Below, one piece after another: positions 43,547-54,871 of a stretch of DNA of 64,000 nt. How positions within the stretch are numbered: position 1 is the stretch's first letter; each line of letters starts with the position of its first letter. Position numbers and translations under genes: made by a program. The notes under the pieces were generated by a model. That model saw nothing but the letters and a program-made list of their open reading frames with translations. It was not told the DNA's origin and ran no database searches. The DNA is taken from positions 147,568,597-147,632,596 of the forward strand of contig CM061132.1 of the NCBI GenBank assembly GCA_030789695.1. The letters are read 5' to 3'. The DNA comes from Scilla litardierei. Taxonomy: Eukaryota; Streptophyta; Magnoliopsida; Asparagales; Asparagaceae.

Positions 43547-43683
43547 TTTTTGAGAGAAATTGCAGTGAGGAATTTATGTAAATGTCAAAGAAAGAAGACC
43601 AACTTCCATGGAGACGGAGGCCACATTTGAAGCTGGAGATACCATATGGGACCCATGGGATTTCCAAAGTTGTATTTTCCTTT
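43547..43683 (+). promoter_or_regulatory. Conserved leader blocks
   Basis: TTTTGAGAGAAATTGCAGTGAGGA and a degenerate form of the second block (CCAAAGTTGTATTTTCC) are present about 170-300 bp before the gag ATG at 43846, as in the first copy. Confidence 0.55.
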
Positions 43684-43845
43684 TAAAGTGGCAAATTTGT
43701 ATAATTTGGACTGTATGGACTTTGGACTCTTTCTTGTGGGACTGGTCGATCCACGCATTTAGCTTTTTCATTAAATATTGCCTCCGCATGAAAATGTTTT
43801 TTTTATTAAATATAAATTCATGCATGTTTGTGCTCTGCTAGATAA

Positions 43846-44699
43846 ATGGCTAAAATTGCAAGCGTTGATTTCGAAGTGCAGGATGCATCAGGTAGAAACT
43901 ATCTAAGCTGGCAGCTAGATGTAAAGTTTCACCTGCGGGCTAAGTCTCTCATCGCTGCTGTGACAGAAAAAGAAAATGTTAGCGATATAGAGAAGGCGCA
44001 AGCCATCATCTATATTCACCGCCATGTGGACAAGACCTTAAAGGCTGAGTACCTTACGGTCGAAGGATGTTATACTCCCACTCACGCCTAAAGTTGTGTG
44101 GTGAGAAAGTCTCAGAAGATCACATGCTGGAAAAGACGTATACGTCTTTCCATGAAAAAGATGTGATACCCATGCAGCAATACCGTGAACGCAAGTTCAC
44201 CAAATATTCTGAGCTGCTGTCATGTTTACTCATGGCTGAGCAAAACAGAGAGCTTCTTCTCACCACTCACAATATGCGCCCTCCCGGCACTGCCCCTCTA
44301 CCTGAAGCTCACCATTCCTCTTCCTTCAAAAAGAAGATAGATAATAAAAGAAAAGAAAGACAACAGAAAGGGGGACAGCAGAAAAAATCCAAGGGCCAAG
44401 CACAGCAGCAGCGAAAGAATGAAGGGAAGCGCAAGTTCACCTGACGCAGGAATGACAACAAGAAAAATGATGCACCCCCACCCAAGAGGGATTGGGAAGA
44501 TCAGTGCCACAACTGTGACATGAAAGACCACTGGTCCAGAGTGTGCAGGACCCCAGTGCATCTCCAGGAGCTTTATAAATAAAGCAAGAAAAAGAATACT
44601 GAATCAAACATGGTGGCTGCGAACAATGCAATCAAGTTCACAGCAAAAGACTTCGAATCAGATGATATGCTTGATTATCCTGCTACATTTATCTTAGCA
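43846..44699 (+). pseudogene. gag: gag remnant of the second copy
   Basis: The N-terminal part (81 residues) ends where about 130 bp present in the first copy are missing, at a shared GATGTTAT word (a microhomology-type deletion). The second part (44067-44444) is in another frame. After further stops a CCHC zinc knuckle (CHNCDMKDHWSRVC) is still readable at about 44505-44546. Confidence 0.85.
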
Positions 44700-45752
44700 T
44701 TTTAGCATTTTATTTTAAAGAACAATCTATGTTATGAGAGCTTCTATGTAATTTGATTTCTGTCGAATAAAATTTAGTTTTTCCGAATGCAAATGTTTGC
44801 TCATGGGATGCTCTCATGACTGCTTGGTAGACAGTGCATCGACACATACGATCCTTCAGCACAAATGCTATTTCCATAGCATTACTCCGTATAAGAGCAC
44901 TGTAAATACAATTTCAGGGACATAATTGAAGGTTCTGGGAATGCAACCTTGTTACTCCCCAATGGAACAGAAATAAAAATTAAAGAAGCACTTTACTCTC
45001 CGAATTCCAAGAGAAACTTACTAAGTTTCAAAGATATCCGTCTTAACGGATTCCACTTGGAAATAGCAAATGTAAAAGAAAATGAATTACTGTATGTAAC
45101 GTCTCAAGAAAATGGAGTTAAAACCATACTTGAATGTTTTAAGAGCCTTTCATCGGGCCTCTACCATACAAAAATTCGGAGAGAGGAAGCAAACCTGACG
45201 AAGCATCTGAAGTGCCCGACATCAGCCAAATTCTTACTTTGGCACGATAGACTTGGCCACCTCGGATCTGTGATGATGCATCGCATCTTATCACAATCCC
45301 ACTGGCATAACCTGAAGAACCAGAAGATTCTTCAGAAGGGAGAATTCCCTTGTGTACTCTGCTTCAAGGGTAAATTAATTACAAGGCCATCACCACTTAA
45401 AGTGGATATCGAGTCTCCTAGCTTCCTCGAAAGAATACACGGAGACATATGTGGACCTATCCACCCCCTAGTGGGCCCTTTCGGTACTTTATGGTGCTGA
45501 TTGATGCATCTTCAAAATACTCGTATGTGTGTCTACTTTCAACCCGCAACTTAGCTTTCCCAAAGCTCTTGGCACAAATAATAAAGTTGCGGGCGTATTT
45601 TCCAGACAATCAAATTAAGAAAATACGTCTGGATAATGCGGGGGAATTTACCTCTTAGTCATTTCAAGAATATTGACAGGCAACGTGAATAGAAATTGAA
45701 CATCCGGTGCCGCATTTTCACACCCAGAACGGATTAGCTTTGGAATAAGACC

Positions 45753-48527
45753 TGTAACGTCCCGCTCCCCAGGATACCAGATAAGTACGAATCCGTATCA
45801 GGTATTCCCAAAGAGACGGGTGTTACGAAGAAAATACGAAATTACAAACACAAGCAGGTCCACTGCGCACTGCTGGGATAGTACATATAGCATTCCAGTC
45901 GACCCAAAACACAGGAGAACCAACAACTCAAGCACTGATGTATATAAATAAAACTGTTCATATACAACTTCCTTATACAAATCCATATACATTATTACCC
46001 ACATCTCAATAAGGTACAAAAACTCACATCTCACCCAAATACAACAACACTCCCAAGTCATCCACACTTCTCACAACCCGCAACTCCAACCAACTGAGTC
46101 AAGTGCCTCCAACTCAAAGAACCAACCTGAAAAGTCAACGGTGGGGCACGTCAACACGTGACCCAGTAGGAATTCCATATCTCAACTAGTCCTTACATGA
46201 AGTGTGGAAAGGGTGCACGTGAACAGGCAGAGTGTATGTCATGGCATAAACATCTACTGTAGTAAAGGAAGTAACAACTATACTTATGAACATGTGAAAG
46301 CGTGCACGTGCAACAGGTAAGGTGTACAACAATGTCATACAACATAAAAGAACCATAGTAAAGAAACACAAGTAAACAACGCATACAGTTACCATTGCTA
46401 CAAGAGTAATAATGATTAACAATTAATTCATTGGTTATCATTTTGGAACCGGATAAATCTTAGGACCTTAAGGAGGCGGACTTCACCCAGGGTGGGTGAA
46501 AAGTGGTACCCTAACCAGCAACACGGGCACCGGAGGGGGCCTCTCGCAACTCCATACCCGAACGGGGCAAGGTACTGGAGCGAGACCTGCTCGATTTTTC
46601 TGTCGGACAAACGGAGTAAACCATCAATTACCGTCATGGTGCATCACGGGTACACCAGCGGCCTCTCCAACCCTTTCAACTCGCCCTTCCGGGAGTGATA
46701 CAGCGGGTGAGAATTCATATCATCTGTCCGCTCCTTAACTCCTTTAATTTAACCGTGTTTCCCCCAAACCCCATGTCACCCTCCTATAAGAGGACTTAGT
46801 CATTTTCATGAAACATAACATCTTCCATTTCTTTTCTTTCCACAGTTCATCACATATTTGGGACATGCATCGCCTTGTGCATTCCCTTTCTCATTTCACA
46901 TAATATTCATGGAACATATAACCATATTCGCATCGTCATTTTGCATGTATCAAGAACATAAACCACATATCACCATGTAACAGAAATAATCAAGAACATT
47001 GATGGCAAGTTTAACCTCAAAAAGAGCTTAAAGCAACATTCAAATCTTTCAGCTTGCTGGAAAAAACAGAACAGTCAGATTAAGAAGCACATTTCTCCAT
47101 AATTTTGTATCAAACATGCATATACAATACAAATGAAAGTTGTAGATATAGCTGTGCTGGATTCACCTATAAATTTTCAGGTAGAAATATGAACTGGATG
47201 ATTTATGGTGAATTGTTTGGTAAGACCTGTCGAATCTGTTTTTCAGACAGATTCTAAAGGCTGTAAAGATTACTAGTTTACGACATGTTAGAGTTAGAAT
47301 CTCGAAAATGTGCACTCACAGAAAGTTGTAGAAAATGTTGTTATCTTTCCAACGAGACTAAGATCATCAATTTCTATGAAGTATGCAGGGACTGATCTAC
47401 GTTTTGCCAAACTATGTCCAGACTAGATGAAATTCCGACAGGTTGTAAAGATGGAATTATTAATCATAATTACAGGCCGAATTAGTAAAAGTTCACAACA
47501 TGAAAGTTATATATAACAGTCCAATCTTTAAGCCATAAAAATTTCAGGGCAAACACAATTCTAGATTGGGAGGACTAAGCAGAACAATCAGCATGTAAAT
47601 CTGTCCAGAATTGCTCACCGCACAAAACCACCCAAAACCCAGGATTGCTCACCGCGCACAGCCATACAAACTCAGGATTGCTCACCGCACACAACCATAC
47701 AAAACTCAGGATTGCTCACCGCGCACAACCATACAAAACTCAGGATTACTCACCGCGCACAACCATACAAAACTCAGGATTACTCACCGCACACAACCAT
47801 ACAAAACTCAGGATTGACATAAGAAAAGGTAAAACCTCAACAACAACAACCATGAAACTAAGCATGCAACTCTAATACTAGTTGGAGATGGAATCCTACC
47901 TCAGGGGTGATGAGAGACAAGTGGTAGCCCAAATCCCTATGGCTCCTCCTTCTTCAAATCCTTCTTCTTCTCCTTCTCTTCTCCTTCACAAGCTCCCAGA
48001 ATGAGCAACAGAACCCAAATGACGACAGGGATGCTACAGGAGTATGCAGAGTGAGGGTGGCGTAGCCCTACGGGTACTCAGTCCCCCTAATGTCTTAGAG
48101 AGAGCAACGAGAAGTGATGAATTCGGTCTGATCTTTGGGAAGAGAGTGAGTGAATAAAAGATTCTCTCTAATTCCTAGAGTAGCCACCTCATCTCCCTAA
48201 AATCATCTAAGCATGCCACCAAGCCTTGGGTTAGGTAAGGATAAAGGAAATATTGACACATCAAAGGGTGAGGTGTCACTTAGGTAAAATTAGGATTTGT
48301 CTTTTAGAAAAATAATTATACACACTTAATACACATGCAATACATTAGTATTCCACCCATATATTTCATTTAATAAAATCATGTCAAACAAATTATTTAA
48401 AAATAATTTTTAGCTTGACAAAATTAAATAAAATTCATAAGGACTCCCAAAAATTTATACGCATATATATATATATACGTCCAAGAATACGTATTAATAC
48501 ACGTATATGAATTTTGGGGTCATTACA
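45753..48527 (-). mobile_element. Solo long LTR, 2.78 kb, inside pol
   Basis: It starts TGTAACGTCCCG and ends GGGTCATTACA, with perfect AGACC duplications at 45748-45752 and 48528-48532. Orientation is by analogy with the composite element. It contains a 34-bp tandem array (47607-47817) and, near 46440-46740, a GC-richer segment. Confidence 0.92.
47607..47817. repeat. 34-bp tandem array, about six copies
   Basis: The AGGATTGCTCACCGC word recurs at 47641, 47674, 47708, 47742, 47776 and (partial) 47810, with a diverged first unit at 47607. Each unit has CACAACCATACAAAACTC. Variation is limited to a few positions, so the amplification is recent. Confidence 0.93.
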
Positions 48528-50629
48528 AGACCCTCGGGAGGTCAAAATCTATCTCCAATGTAACTTGCATATGGAACGCCGCCGAACATATCTCACTCGA
48601 GAATCTTCGGCTGCGCAGTTTATATCCCCATTGCACCACCCCAGAGGACCAAATGGGCCCTCAACGTCGCCTAGGTATTTATATAGGGTTTGACTCACCC
48701 TCCATTATAAGATACCTAGAATCCCAAACGGGGGACGCTTTTAAGGCACGTCTTGAAGACTGTGACTTTGATGAGACTTATTTCTCCAAAATGGGCCTAG
48801 ACATTGAAAAGTCTAGCACGAAGCAAATGTTAACGTGGGAAACAAAAGTTTGACCCACTACGATCCGGTAACAAAACAATGTGATGATGAGATCCTGAAG
48901 ATCTTACACATCCAGAACATAGTTCATAGATTACCGGATTCGTTTACTGACAACCAGAAGATTGTCAGGTCACACATCCCTGTTGCAAAAACTCCAGCTA
49001 GGATTGACACCCTAAAGGATGGATGCAATCCACCAGCAGCAGAAGTGGCTGCACCTCAACAGAAAAGAGGCAGACCACCAGGCTCCAAGGATAAAAATCC
49101 AAGAAAAAGAAAAATATCCGGAGACCTTGGGACTATACCACCACAGAGAAACGAGCTTGTGTCCATACCCTCTCCCCTCCCGGAATCCACTGCAGATGAA
49201 CTGCAACCGGAAGCGACGACCACTCGCTTCAGAAACGCAAAATCTTTGGGCAAATGTCCAGACACCTACCGGTGTCAAACCTGTGGGATATAAATGGGTA
49301 TTCGTAATAAAAAGAAATGAAAATAATGAGATCGCACGCTACAAAGCTAGACTTGTAGCACAAGGATTTTCCCAAAGACCGGGTATTGACTATGACGAAA
49401 CATACTCCACGGTCATGGATGCGATCACTTTCAGATTCCTGATAAGCTTAACAGCAAAGGAAGGCCTAGATATGCAGCTAATGGATGTTGTGACTGCATA
49501 TCTATACGGCAATCTCGACAAAGAGATATACATGAAACTTCCTGAAGACCTAAAAGATAGACCCCTTGAAGTCGGCCCTTGTATCTTCATAAGAACAAAG
49601 GGAAAAGGATTCGTAATGATTACTGTCTACGTAGATGATCTAAATCTCATTGGATCTCTTGAAGAGATCGTCGAGATATCTGTAAGCATGACAAAAGAAT
49701 TTGAAATGAAAGACCTGGGCAAAACGAAATTCTGTCTTGGCTTACAGATTGAACATCTAAAAGATGGAATCCTATTACATCAAACCACATACATGAAGAA
49801 AATGTTGCAAAGATTCCATATGGACCAATGTCATCCACTAAGTACACCTATGGTGGTACGATCTTTGGATGCACATAAAGACCCCTTCCGGCCGCTGGAA
49901 TATGGGGAGTATATACTTGGTCCAGAAGTCCCTTATCTGAGTGCCATCGGAGCACTACTATATCTGACAAACTGCACACGTCCCGACATAGCGTTCGCAG
50001 TAAATTTGCTAGCCAGATACAGTGCAGCGCCCACACAGCGCCATTGGACCGAGGTTAGGCACCTTCTGCGCTACCTCCAAGGGTATACAGATTTGGGACT
50101 CTTCTACAAAAATGGAATATCATCTACACTTGCTGGTTATGCTGATGCAAGTTACCTGTCTGATCCCCATAAAGCAAAGTCACAGACTGGGTACGTGTTT
50201 ACCTACGAAGGGACAACCATTTCCTGGAGATCCATCAAGCAAACCTTGACGGCAACCTTATACAATCACTCAGAGATCATTGCCATACATGAAGCAAGCA
50301 GAGAATGCGTATGGCTACGCTCAGCTGTCCACCACATCCTGTTTACGACTACTACAATGTTCGGGGACAATGCTGCTTGCATAGCTCAGTTATGAGGTGG
50401 CTTCATCAAAGGCGACAGAACAAAGCACATCTCACCAAAGTTCTTCTGGACGCACGAGCTACAGAGAGATGGCAAGATCGACATTAGACAAGTGCAATCA
50501 TGTGACAATTTGGCAGATTTGTTCACTAAAGCCCTTCCTACTGCCACTTTTAGGAAGCTTGTACATAGGATTGGAATGAGACGCCTAAGAGATCTGAAAG
50601 CTTGAGAGCTTGTACAGATCATGGGGAGT

Positions 50630-50821
50630 TAGGTAGAGTTTGTACTCTTTTTCCTTAACTATGGTTTTTTCTACTGGATTTTCCATAGCTAAAGGTTTTA
50701 ACGAGGCAAATCTCACCAACTCAGGATCCTGAAGTATCCACCCCCATGTGAGACTCTCCTACACTCAGAATCCTGAAGTATTCACGAGCAGAGTCCACAC
50801 CTATGGCTGGATACGGGGGAG
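50630..50821 (+). other. 3' module and polypurine tract of the second copy
   Basis: One full unit (TGTACTCTTTTTCC, TACTGGATTTTCC, GGTTTTAACGAGGCA, GGATCCTGAAGTATCC) plus a trace of a second (CAGAATCCTGAAGTATTC at 50766), then GGATACGGGGGAG at 50809-50821. Confidence 0.75.
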
Positions 50822-50969
50822 TGTTGTGAACAGTTATTTAACCGTGTTGGTTGAGATTCTGGGCTATCCTAGAGATAAGCCCATATCTTTGTAGCCCATG
50901 TTTGTATTCTCCCCTAATGCCTATAAATAAAGAGCTGGGGGCTCCTCCCCCAGTAGTTGATTCATAACA
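50822..50969 (+). repeat. 3' LTR, 148 bp, with TATA box and hairpin
   Basis: It starts TGTTGTGAAC and ends GATTCATAACA. A TATA-like CTATAAATAAAG (50921-50932) is followed by the inverted repeat CTGGGGG (50935-50941) / CCCCCAG (50947-50953). The layout matches the other two LTRs but the bases differ. Confidence 0.88.
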
Positions 50970-51254
50970 TGATTCACTTATTTTTTGATGTGTAGATCGT
51001 CAATAATGTGTAAATCAAGATGAATAGTGCTGATTATCGGTTAAAAATTGAATGAACTTTTTATGGGTCATTGGAAAATTTCTAACGTACTAAGCACAAA
51101 CCCCCCATCTTCCCTTTTTTGAATAGTGTGTTGTATACATTCTCCAAATATGGAAAAACTCTAGGGATTTGACCCTCGATCCACTTGTTACAAAAAGTTC
51201 AATTATTCTGAAAACGTTAATTTTGTAACCAAGAGAATTTTCGATTAAGAACAC

Positions 51255-51415
51255 CACCTTACATGTGTGGACACGCGCGTGCACATACACATGCATAAAA
51301 ACAAATATATGCACACACATATATATACTTATATATGTAAGTATATATACATACATACATACATACATACATATACACATGTGTATATGTGTGCGCGTGC
51401 GGGCACACACATTTT
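51255..51415. repeat. Alternating purine-pyrimidine microsatellite
   Basis: Mixed CA/TG, CG/GC and CATA repeats, including CACGCGCGTGCACATACACA and (CATA)n, give roughly 150 bp of near-alternating sequence, with GTGTGCGCGTGCGGGCACAC at the right. Confidence 0.85.
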
Positions 51416-51439
51416 ATATTGAGACACCTAATAATGATT

Positions 51440-52962
51440 AAACAATTGATGGGAACTAATGAAAATTATTAAATGTGTAGTAATGAATGATCATATCAAA
51501 CATTGAGTTCAAAGCAATAGAAAAGAGAAAAGCCATCAAAGCTATGAAGGAAGCTTTGATCATATGCTACGCCCAAGACAACCAATGTTAATCAAGATAA
51601 AGTCTGGAAGCCGATCCAAGGCACATGGAGCTAAAGAATCAAAGGCATGGAGATGAAGAATTCAAACTACATCAAAAAGTGGATAATATTGATGTATTGA
51701 TGTATATTTAGTCCATGTCCTTAAATTATTTGTATTGCCTTAGGATTAAAGCTACACACACTTAGGTATATTTAAAATAATGTTTTAAACTTCTAAAAAT
51801 ATTTTAAAAATAGATTGAAAAGAGTTAGATTGCTTTTAGAACTCTTTTAAGTTATATTCCCACGTATCTGAAAAAGAGTCTATTACTTTCTCTATAGAAG
51901 TTTGCTACGTTCTATTAGAAAAAAAAGGGATTTTTCTTTGCCCCTAAAAAGAGTCAACTACAGTAGGTTTGGAGAATCGACTATCGACTGTATATGAGTC
52001 GACGACTTTGGCCCAACAGACTGAAAAAACACAGCACCAATTTTACGAAGAGTTTGGAATTTTCCGTTCGGGTTCAACTGTTTTCAACAGATTTTTGCCC
52101 ATATTTAAGGTGGAGGTCTGAGTATGTTGCAACATTAATTGATTATTTTTAAGTATTAATTTTTCAAAACATGTCAAAGCCTTCTCTAAGCTCTACAAAG
52201 TTTTCATTACTTGGCCAAAGTTGATTTCATTTTTGAAAATTTTTAAGCAAAATTCTTGGCCCTACTTGAATTCAAATCTCTCAAGTTCTAATTTTGATTT
52301 TCTAAGAGATTGATTCAAGTTATTTTCTTTGATCTTCTTGTGCTTTATTTCATCTCCTTGAGATCAAAATAAAAGTTTTTCTTATTGCCATAAAAATACA
52401 CATCGAAGATTCTATCTCTTTGGCGATAGGAAGGTTGTGATTCAAATTCATCTTCAAGCGAACATGTTTGTAAAATCTACACAATGGTGTAGTGGTAAGA
52501 TTTTGCATTTGGTTGTAAAATTGTATTTGTTGTAAAAAGCCTCTAAGGTGAGGTCCTTTTTGAGAAGAGGTTAAGTTGTATTGGAAGACCACTGATAGAA
52601 AAGTGGCACTTGTATTGGTTGGAAGTCCTCAAGTTGAGTCAAGTGAATCTCTAGTTTGAGAGTTGGTTAGTGGATTAAAGCCGAACGAGGCCCACGAGAG
52701 AGTGAACCAGGATAAATTGCTTTGTTTGCTATTATGATCTTGTCTCTCATCTCTCATTTTCTATTACTTGCACTTATGTTTAATTTCCACTGTGCATTTC
52801 TCTTTGTAAGTTGTTAGATTTGTTGATTAAGTACCTTAGGAGGTAACACTCTTCTGAGACTTAGGCATAGCTAGAGGGATTAAATTTTAATAAAGCATTA
52901 TTTTTTGAAAACACTAATCATCCCCCTCTAGTGTTTGTCTACCATCTACATGGATTCCAACA
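51440..52962 (+). repeat. 5' LTR of a third copia type (left edge uncertain)
   Basis: The right end ...GGATTCCAACA is fixed by the primer site that follows within two bases. The left edge is a guess from a change in composition near 51440. The body resembles LTRs of SIRE/Maximus-type elements as I remember them. Confidence 0.5.
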
Positions 52963-52964
52963 CG

Positions 52965-52976
52965 TGGTATCAGAGC
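52965..52976 (+). other. Initiator-Met tRNA primer-binding site
   Basis: TGGTATCAGAGC is the standard copia primer site, complementary to the 3' end of plant initiator-Met tRNA. Confidence 0.93.
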
Positions 52977-53010
52977 TTGGTTGCATAAATGACATCAATT
53001 TCATCGCATC

Positions 53011-54610
53011 ATGGCAAGGGTGTCTCCACCACCTGACCTCCACCCGTTGGTGGAACAAACTGCCCAAATTAGAAGATTAGGATGATGTTTACCTACAATC
53101 ACGGGCCTTGGATATTTGGATCATCACCAAGAACGACTATGTGCTTCCCAACACCCAAATGGAGACATGGGAGAGAGGGGTAAAGAAGAGAGGTAACCTT
53201 AATTCTAAGGCTATGAATGTGTTATTTCGTGCATTAGTAGGTAATGAATTCAATAGTGTATCACAATGTGTGATAGCACACGAAATTTGGCACACTCTCG
53301 AAGTCACCCACGAAGGTACGGATTAGATAAAAGAATCTCGTATAAATATGTTGAATGCAAAATTTAATTATTCTAAAATAATGAATGGTGAAACTATTTC
53401 ACAAGTAAACACTCGTTTTTCAGAGATTGTTAATGATCTTGAAGAGCTAAGAAAGAAGATTTGCATGTATGAACAAGTAACGAAGATGGTCCAATCACTA
53501 AGACTAGAATGGAGGCCAAAGATCACTTCCATTCGAGAAGCTAATGACATGCACAAAATCACCTATGATGAGCTAATGTGAAATATCATGGCATATGTGA
53601 TTGAGCTTGAAAAGGACAAGAAAGAAGAAGCTCGACCCAAAAAGGAGAACTTAGATTTCAAAGCTAAGTCAATGACTCCGAATCCGATGATTTCGATCTT
53701 AAGTATTCTAAATGAAAACCCCCTTTTACTAAAGATATTATTTGCTTTGGTTGTAATAAGGCAAATCATGTAAGAAGGGATTGTCCATTGGAGAAAAACA
53801 AAGACAGAGGCAAAGGCAAGGATAAGGACAAGGAAAGGTAAAAGCGAAGAAGTCACAAATATGAGAAAATTAGGAAGCCTGAGAAGAAGACATTCTCGGT
53901 ATTGAATCAAAGTGATGGGAAAGAGAGTTCGGATGATTCATCCTCCTCCTCATCGAACGAAGATAAGAAAGGGAAGAGAGAGCACAGATATTTTTTCTGA
54001 CATCTACTTCCACCAAGGTAAGCATGCACTTCTATTCACGATAATGATTATGATAGTTGTAACAAGAGTAATAATAGTGATGGTTATAGTGATGATGATA
54101 TTTTTGAGTTTGACGTTAATAGTGCTTATGATGATTTACATGTGGCTCATGAGAAATTGATTAAAGAGTACCACAGATTAGAAAAATTGCATAAAATTTG
54201 TGTTAATGTAAAAGTTGTAGAAGAAGAAAATGATGGGTTAAAATCGGAACTTACCAAACTAAAGGAGACACGTGAAGTGCTAACTCTTTTTAATAAAAAA
54301 TTAGAAAAAGAAAACAAAATGCTTAGGAATGAGAACCAATAATTGAAAATGGATAATAAAAATCTTATTAATGATTCTAAAACCGTGAATGATATTATAG
54401 ACAAACTAGGTAAAGAGATAAATGTATCTTTATCTAAGTATAATGAATTACACCTGAATGTTCAAAAATTTAATAAAGACAAAGGGCAACTAAATGTTTT
54501 AACAGGATCTCAAATAGTTAAAAACAATAAAAATGGATTATTGTATACTTCAAATGCAAACTCTAATAATTCTAAGGCCCCGAAAGTCATCTTAAATAAA
54601 CATTTGTTAG
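53011..54610 (+). pseudogene. gag: gag remnant, SIRE/Maximus-like
   Basis: From the ATG at 53011, broken frames read a UBN2-type Gag (EIWHTLEVTHEGT, TRFSEIVNDL, ELEKDKK). A zinc knuckle of form CX2CX4HX4C follows in another frame (about 53737-53790), then an acidic serine run and a long Lys/Glu/Asn-rich coiled coil (54120-54500). Stops at about 53325, 53579 and 54342 plus frameshifts make it non-functional. No pol follows. Confidence 0.8.
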
Positions 54611-54871
54611 AAATACAACTCCTACAAAAGCATTTTCCCGTACATGTTTCATTTTCATGCTTGTACACGGTTTTAATTCATATTCTTGAATTACTGTGAT
54701 TTACTGAAGGCTCTGCGTTTTGTGGCATGGTGCCACTCAGGTAGACGAAGACGCCCCTGAGTTTGAGGAGTCCAAGTTTTCTATGGAGGCCGTGGATATC
54801 TGATTTTTGAGAATGTGAGAGTATTTCTGTTGTACCTTCTGTATATTTTTAGAGTATACGTGTACTGTATC
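54611..54871. other. Unassigned repeat hosting the next solo LTR, left part
   Basis: The sequence abruptly leaves the gag remnant. It runs into GTATC at 54867-54871 and resumes after 58218. No gene is recognised. Confidence 0.4.

Larger units (their letters stand above)
44803..50622 (+). pseudogene. pol: pol remnant of the second copy, split by a solo LTR
   Basis: Starting at the ATG at 44803 there is a protease motif (VDSAS), a pre-integrase zinc region with GHLG, and integrase HGDIC and LDNAGEF motifs. Breaks: frameshifts near 44925 and 45470, a TAG at 45656 where the first copy has a CAG-type codon, then the solo LTR. After 48533: integrase C-terminus, linker, reverse transcriptase with YVDD (about 49630) and a roughly 45-residue deletion before it, and RNase H to the TGA at 50393 where the first copy has CGA. 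An in-frame tail continues to about 50604. Confidence 0.9.
43192..50969 (+). mobile_element. Second Bianca-like copia element, dead, 5' LTR not found
   Basis: It starts abruptly in the GC-rich leader against the minus-strand copia debris. It has the leader blocks, gag, separate pol, a 3' module, polypurine tract (50809-50821) and 3' LTR (50822-50969). Multiple stops, frameshifts, deletions (one in reverse transcriptase removing the YGLKQ region) and a nested solo LTR (45753-48527) inactivate it. Confidence 0.88.

Noticed and set aside
47607..47817. Regular 34-bp repeats that might suggest a CRISPR array
   Set aside because: The units are contiguous with no unique spacers, and lie in a plant LTR. 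They are a tandem repeat.
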